Origin: JAVKFF01 sp040226215
Lineage (GTDB): Bacteria > Pseudomonadota > Alphaproteobacteria > DSM-16000 > Inquilinaceae
Direction of reading: 5' to 3'
DNA length: 37,293 bases
NCBI GenBank assembly: GCA_040226215.1
Contig: JAVKFF010000191.1
Location: 1-37,293, forward strand
Below are positions 33,243-37,293 of this stretch, piece by piece. Under the pieces are notes generated by a model that was not told the DNA's origin, searched no databases, and was given only the letters and a program-made list of their open reading frames with translations. Each line of letters begins with the position of its first letter. Positions within the stretch are counted from its first letter, which is position 1. The translations under genes and the position numbers were made by a program.

Positions 33243-35506
33243 TGCGCCGCCGCCGCCGCGACGTCACCGCCGCAGGTCTCCTGGCCATCGGTAAGCACCA
33301 CGAGGCGCAGATCGGCGCCCACCGCTTCCGCTTCCAGATAAGAGCGCGCAACGCCGATACCGGCGGCAAGCGGCGTACTACCGGCTGGTGTTACCGGCTC
33401 CAGTGCCGCACTCAGCAGCGCCGGATCGGTGGTGAAGGGCTGCTCGACGACGATGGCGTCGCAGTCGTAATAGACCACGAGGGCAACCTCCACCGAGCCA
33501 TCCATGCCGGCGAATACTGCGCGGGCACTGGCCTTGGCGGCGTCCATCCGGTCATCGCTGGACATGCTGCCCGAAGCGTCGAGCAGCACGACGATGGAGC
33601 GAGCGAGGCTCGGCGGCGGGCGATCGACATCCGTTGGGCCGACCGTCTCGTCACCCTCCCCGTCTTCCTCCTCCTCGTCGCCCGGATAGGGCGGCTGGTA
33701 GCGTGGCATCGGCAGATCGCAGGACGCGATGGCATCAGCAAACAGACCGTCCGCGGGCGATGCCACGCCAGCCGGGTCGGCCACCATCTGCCCGCTCAGC
33801 GGGTGGTAGTAGGCGTAGCTTTCGCCGGCAAGATTGGCCATCTCGACAATCAGACCCAACTCCGCACCTGGCGTCGGCCCGCCGACACTCATCGCCACCA
33901 CGCCATAGTCGTAATAGCTCGACCCGCCACACGGTGTGATCCAGCCACCCCAGAAGCCGAGAATCGTCGTTCCTTCCGCCTCCCACGGCCCATCCAACGT
34001 CGCCTCGTAGCCGAGATCGGCGCCAGGCAGGCTGATCGTCGGCGTGCAGACCGGCGCTGTGTCAATGTCGCCGGTGACACGATTGCCGGCTACGCTCATG
34101 GTCAGCCTTTGGCTGCGCGGATCGGCCCAGGCTTGGCCGGAGTAGGCAATGTCGACTGGCGATGACGCCGTCGCGAGCGGCGACAGGCCGGTGCCGAACG
34201 CTTCGGCGAGTTCTGGAAAGGCGTAGGCGTACGGGTCGGCCTGGGTCTGCGGCTCGCCGCTGCCGAACAGCAGGATGGCGTCTCGCTCTCCCGCCGCGTC
34301 AGGCCCGATGAACAGGCAAAAATCGCCGCGTTGAGGCTCGCCGACGCCCTGGCACGGAACGGTGTCACCGCCCCAGTGGCCGAAGATCATCGAGCCGTCC
34401 GCCTCCCAGTCACCACGCAGCCGGGCCTCGGCAAGGAGGGAGCCGCCGGGCAGGTTGGTGTTGGCATCGCAGCGCGGGGTGATGTCGATCTCTCCCCACA
34501 CCCTGTCACCCAGAAGATCGAGCATCAGGCGTGCCTGGCGACCGTCGACCCAGGCCTCGCCCTGGCCGTAGTCCATGGTGACGCCGCCGGCGCCCGGCGG
34601 CACGGCGATCACCTGGTTGCGCGGCGCGTAGTAGTAAGCCTGCGATGTCGAGTCTGCCGCGTTTTGGAGCCGAACGACGACGGCGAGCGTGCCGGTCGGC
34701 CCCTCCTCCATTGCGATGTAGATCGTTCCGTTGTCGGCCACCGGGTCCTGGCCGCAGGGATAACTCTCGCCGGCAAAGCTACCGGTGATCACGCTCGCCC
34801 GTCCTTCCCATGGGCCGCGAAGGGTAGCGGTGATCGTCGCCCGGCCACCGGCAAGGGCGGCGGAGCCTTCGCACACCGCCGTGGTGCGGACCTCGCCTGC
34901 AACAACGTCGCCGGTGAACGACAGCGACAGTGTCTGGGTGCGCTGGTCCGACCAGGAGCGGCCGTCAGGATAGAAGATGTCGGCCGAGGCACCGGGTGTG
35001 CCGGCAATTCCGTCGACCACGACCACGCGCCCGAGGGGTGGGTAGAGATAGTCGTAGGCGTTGCCGTCCCGGTCGACCAAGGACACCGCGACGGCACTCC
35101 CGCCGGCCGGCGTCTGGCCCATGGTGATAGTCAGCGTACCGGACATGGCCTCCTGGCCACCGTCGCAATCGAGTACCACGCCCGACCAACGACCTGTGAT
35201 CTGGCCGGCGGGATCTTCCCACGAGCCGACGAGTTCGGCCGTGACCGTAAACTCACCGCCGCTTAGCGATGCCGATTTGGTGCAGACCGGTGTGGTGGAT
35301 ATCGCACCCGCGACGACGGCCGGTCCAGGCCCTGTGTCCGTGAACTCCAGCGTCATTCGCTGGGTACGCTGATCGCGCAGCGCTTCGCCGTTCGGGTAGG
35401 TGAGCGTTTCGGTTTGCGCTGCAGCGATCGACGTTAGTCCGATCGGAACGAAGCACGCCGCAACAACGGCAGCGCCGAAAAGCACCCGAGCAACTTGCAC
35501 CAGCAT
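33239..35506 (-). CDS. Secreted four-repeat protein ending in the MIDAS half of a vWA domain
   Basis: 755 residues with GGAGGAG before the ATG and a signal peptide ending near IAAAQ (about 30). Four ~120-residue repeats (about 33-150, 165-285, 295-420, 435-570) share a YP-G-(A/S)W-D-R-Q start, a C-x-GG middle and a GPWE...G-W-G...PC end; each has two main Cys, probably a disulfide. An acidic linker (DEEEEDGEGDE, ~600) precedes a vWA front half: LLDASGSM, AGSTPL and LTDGQETCGGD (D-x-S-x-S, T and D of MIDAS all present). The frame stops 13 residues later, before the last strands. First gene of the operon. The repeat type is not one I recognise. Confidence 0.82.
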   Translation of the reverse strand: MLVQVARVLFGAAVVAACFVPIGLTSIAAAQTETLTYPNGEALRDQRTQRMTLEFTDTGPGPAVVAGAISTTPVCTKSASLSGGEFTVTAELVGSWEDPAGQITGRWSGVVLDCDGGQEAMSGTLTITMGQTPAGGSAVAVSLVDRDGNAYDYLYPPLGRVVVVDGIAGTPGASADIFYPDGRSWSDQRTQTLSLSFTGDVVAGEVRTTAVCEGSAALAGGRATITATLRGPWEGRASVITGSFAGESYPCGQDPVADNGTIYIAMEEGPTGTLAVVVRLQNAADSTSQAYYYAPRNQVIAVPPGAGGVTMDYGQGEAWVDGRQARLMLDLLGDRVWGEIDITPRCDANTNLPGGSLLAEARLRGDWEADGSMIFGHWGGDTVPCQGVGEPQRGDFCLFIGPDAAGERDAILLFGSGEPQTQADPYAYAFPELAEAFGTGLSPLATASSPVDIAYSGQAWADPRSQRLTMSVAGNRVTGDIDTAPVCTPTISLPGADLGYEATLDGPWEAEGTTILGFWGGWITPCGGSSYYDYGVVAMSVGGPTPGAELGLIVEMANLAGESYAYYHPLSGQMVADPAGVASPADGLFADAIASCDLPMPRYQPPYPGDEEEEDGEGDETVGPTDVDRPPPSLARSIVVLLDASGSMSSDDRMDAAKASARAVFAGMDGSVEVALVVYYDCDAIVVEQPFTTDPALLSAALEPVTPAGSTPLAAGIGVARSYLEAEAVGADLRLVVLTDGQETCGGDVAAAAAQ

Positions 35507-35528
35507 GGCTGCTCCTCCACTAAGACGA

Positions 35529-35557
35529 ATTGTCCGATGGCACCTCTATTATGTCAA
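35529..35557 (-). promoter_or_regulatory. Sigma70-like promoter of the secreted-protein operon
   Basis: On the minus strand TTGACA (35557-35552) and GACAAT (35534-35529) are exactly 17 bp apart, 23 bp before the vWA gene start with its good ribosome site. The -35 box is perfect and the -10 box agrees at four of six positions. Confidence 0.6.
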
Positions 35558-35984
35558 TCGGCATTCCCCGTTTGGCTCATGATCCGAGGGCGTTTCGAAG
35601 AGGGGGTCGGCAAGCGAGCCTCCGCGCTGCATGCGCGCGAGACGTGGAACGGCAGCCACCCACGAATGAATGCCGATCGGGCGGTCCTAAAACAACGCAA
35701 GGCGTCGCACTCCGAGTCCGCCGAGGCACATTAGCCTTCGATCCAGGTCAATACATCTGGGCTTCGCCTTCATCTAATCTTGCGCAGACGGTTTCGATAG
35801 GCAGGATGGGCAGGGCGATGAAGCAGTCGAGAATGGTTGTGATCAGAGCACACGGCAGCGCTGCCTCGCCCAATTCAGCACGTGCGTATCATCCTTGGTC
35901 CATTGCACTGCCGCTGAGCGAGTGAGCCTGCCAATCCAGGTCCAACCAACGTGATTATTCCCGTCCACCAAAATCCAATCAAAA
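35558..35984. other. Intergenic DNA, no gene seen
   Basis: A plus-strand frame of about 130 codons is open here but has no recognisable domain, ribosome site or codon signal, so it is not annotated. No repeat or tRNA was found. The stretch joins the operon promoter to the recombinase end. Confidence 0.5.
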
Positions 35985-36677
35985 TCAGCCAGATGCGGAG
36001 CGCACTCCAACAACCCGCCGCATCACGTTCCGCACATTTGAGACGTGCCACCGCCCGCCCCGCGCCGTGCGGATGCCGCGGGCGTTGAGGGCGTCGGCGA
36101 GACCACGCAGGTCGGTGACGCCGGCGACCCGCAGCTTCTCGATCACCGGGAGCACGTTGGCCGCGAACCGGTCGGCCGCCATCACCTGAGCCCGTCGCCC
36201 AAGCGAGGCCGCCGCAGGGGCATTGGTGCGGTTGCCGAGCCGGGTACCAGACGCCTTGCGCTGGGCCAGCGCCGCCCGGGTGCGCTCGGAGATCAGCCGC
36301 CGCTCCTTCTCCGCCAGGGCGGCGTAGAGGTGCAGCATGAACGGGTCGGCGTCAATGCCCAGTTCGGCGACGATGAACGGCACTCTTTGCGCCATCAGTC
36401 CGGCGATGAAGGCGACGTCGCGGGACAGCCGGTCGAGCTTGGCGACGATCACGGGGCAGCGGAGGGATTTCGCCGCCGCCAGCGCCTCGGCCAGCACCGG
36501 CCGTCGGTCGAGGGCATCGGCCCCCTTCCCTGTTTCCGCCTCGATGAACGTCCTGTCGATGGCGAACCCCTCGGCTTCGGCGAAGCGGGTGATGGTCGCC
36601 TTCTGAGCCTCGATGCCGAGCCCGGACCGCTCCTGCCTTCGGGTCGAGACGCGGAGATAGGCGATGGCGGGATTCAT
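35985..36677 (-). CDS. Serine recombinase (resolvase/invertase family)
   Basis: The 230-residue protein starts MNPAIAYLRVSTRRQ; the Ser of RVS (S11) is the catalytic nucleophile and VAKLDRLSRD is the second conserved motif. A helix-rich C-terminus ends in a DNA-binding segment (LADALNARGIRTARGGRWHVSNVRNV). The start at 36677 matches the family; an ATG at 36713 would add 12 residues. It probably mediates resolution, inversion or integration of a mobile element. It follows two phage-type genes on the same strand. Confidence 0.9.
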   Translation of the reverse strand: MNPAIAYLRVSTRRQERSGLGIEAQKATITRFAEAEGFAIDRTFIEAETGKGADALDRRPVLAEALAAAKSLRCPVIVAKLDRLSRDVAFIAGLMAQRVPFIVAELGIDADPFMLHLYAALAEKERRLISERTRAALAQRKASGTRLGNRTNAPAAASLGRRAQVMAADRFAANVLPVIEKLRVAGVTDLRGLADALNARGIRTARGGRWHVSNVRNVMRRVVGVRSASG

Positions 36678-36780
36678 CTGTTCGATCAATGACTTGGCGT
36701 GTACACATGGCATACCACCGTTTGCGGTTTGTACGTAGTCCGATCAGTTCTGGTTATCGCCGGTTTCGGTGGTCTGACCG

Positions 36781-37182
36781 TCAGTCATCGGTCTTGGCCT
36801 CGATCAGCGGCGGCCCGTCGCGGGAGGGCGCGGCGATGGCCTTGCTCTCGTCGGCGGTCATCCAGCGCACCAGCAGGCTGGTCGGCGCGGTCTCGTCCTC
36901 GAGCGGCCGGGCCTCCCGCCAGCCGGCCCGGGTCTTCAGCCAGAAGATCGCGGCCGTCACCGATTGCGGGCCGTCGCCGGTCGCCTTCTTGAACAGCACC
37001 TCGGCCACCCTGGCATTGGCCTTCACATGGCCGGTGTCGAGTTCGTCCCGGTAGTGCTTGCGCAGGGTCTTGGGGTCGATGCCGATGACCCGGGCGATGT
37101 CGGCCTCGGGGATGCCATAGGCGGCCATCGCCTCGACCTGGCGGCGCTCGCCCGGCTCGGGGATATGCGGCGGCCGGGCCAT
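36781..37182 (-). CDS. Small phage-type helix-turn-helix protein
   Basis: 133 residues with an N-terminal HTH: EAMAAYGIPEADIARVIGIDPKTLRKHY, then ELDTGHVKANARVAEVLFKKATGDGPQSVTAAIFWLKTRAGWRE. Proteins like this are common in alphaproteobacterial prophages, usually beside a DNA methyltransferase and the large terminase, and may act as a small-terminase-type or DNA-recognition protein. Its start overlaps the stop of the upstream methyltransferase. The role is inferred from context. Confidence 0.72.
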   Translation of the reverse strand: MARPPHIPEPGERRQVEAMAAYGIPEADIARVIGIDPKTLRKHYRDELDTGHVKANARVAEVLFKKATGDGPQSVTAAIFWLKTRAGWREARPLEDETAPTSLLVRWMTADESKAIAAPSRDGPPLIEAKTDD

Positions 37183-37292
37183 CAGGGTTCACTCCCGGCC
37201 TTGCGGACCGCGAAGCGCCTGCCCTGCCCGTCCACCGCCTCCTTGCCGGTGAAGGCCTGCCAGCGCTCGATAGCGACATCGCAATAGGCGGG
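37182..37292 (-). CDS. DNA methyltransferase, C-terminal end only
   Basis: The frame entering from the window edge reads PAYCDVAIERWQAFTGKEAV, which matches the C-terminal 'D-P-Y-C...RWQ-FTGK-A' end of phage-type DNA (ParB-linked N4/N6) methyltransferases. It ends in a TGATG overlap with the HTH gene start. The catalytic motifs are outside the window, so target sequence and base are unknown. Confidence 0.7.
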   Translation of the reverse strand, partial: PAYCDVAIERWQAFTGKEAVDGQGRRFAVRKAGSEP

Positions 37293-37293
37293 A

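Noticed and set aside
35530..35925. A plus-strand 131-codon frame between operon and recombinase
   Set aside because: No domain, ribosome site or family resemblance was visible, and its start overlaps the minus-strand promoter.

Overview
The window is GC-rich, uses GC-rich third codon positions and dense ATGA-type gene overlaps, and carries a TRAP transporter, LacI/TetR/AraC regulators and SDR genes. This fits an alphaproteobacterium with a large accessory genome; I cannot name a genus from the sequence alone. No rRNA, complete tRNA or CRISPR array was seen.

Region 1 (1-13462) is metabolic. It opens with the 3' end of an SDR gene and a D-2-hydroxyacid dehydrogenase. A decayed stretch follows (about 1326-3395): an out-of-frame junction between a FAD oxidoreductase and a PhnZ-like HD protein, a truncated alpha/beta hydrolase and an AsnC C-terminal fragment. 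A LacI-type regulator (minus strand) then faces an eight-gene plus-strand operon: DctP, fused DctQM, DUF6807 (PmoA-like), cupin, FAH-family enzyme, APH-fold kinase, enolase paralogue and a second D-2-hydroxyacid dehydrogenase. A perfect 14-bp palindrome with a central CG lies inside the likely promoter spacer and is the probable operator. Reductase, kinase and enolase together resemble the route hydroxypyruvate, glycerate, 2-phosphoglycerate, PEP, but the enolase has two changed active-site positions, so it may act on a longer phosphorylated sugar acid.

Region 2 (about 13600-19200) holds two small regulator-plus-SDR modules: TetR / SDR / secreted cupin, and AraC / SDR / SDR. They are bounded by three near-identical 36-bp repeats whose outer 17 bases look like the reverse complement of a tRNA-Ser 3' end. 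The layout suggests stepwise acquisition or shuffling at a tRNA-derived site. An IS256-family element with an 8-bp target duplication (19400-20712) follows.

Region 3 (20849-35506) is a minus-strand run of five predicted exported proteins behind one good sigma70-like promoter: a four-repeat protein ending in half of a vWA domain, a signal-peptide protein that starts with the missing vWA half and continues into five PPC-like domains, a 12-cysteine small protein, a transglutaminase-like protein lacking the usual nucleophilic Cys, and a 2245-residue protein with Ig-like, discoidin-like, PPC-like, two vWA, peptidoglycan-binding and SH3-like domains. Base composition drops over 20849-31021. This is the best candidate for an undescribed envelope or extracellular system; the split vWA domain is its most striking detail.

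Region 4 (35985-37293) has a serine recombinase, a small phage-type HTH protein and the end of a DNA methyltransferase, as expected at the edge of a prophage or integrative element.
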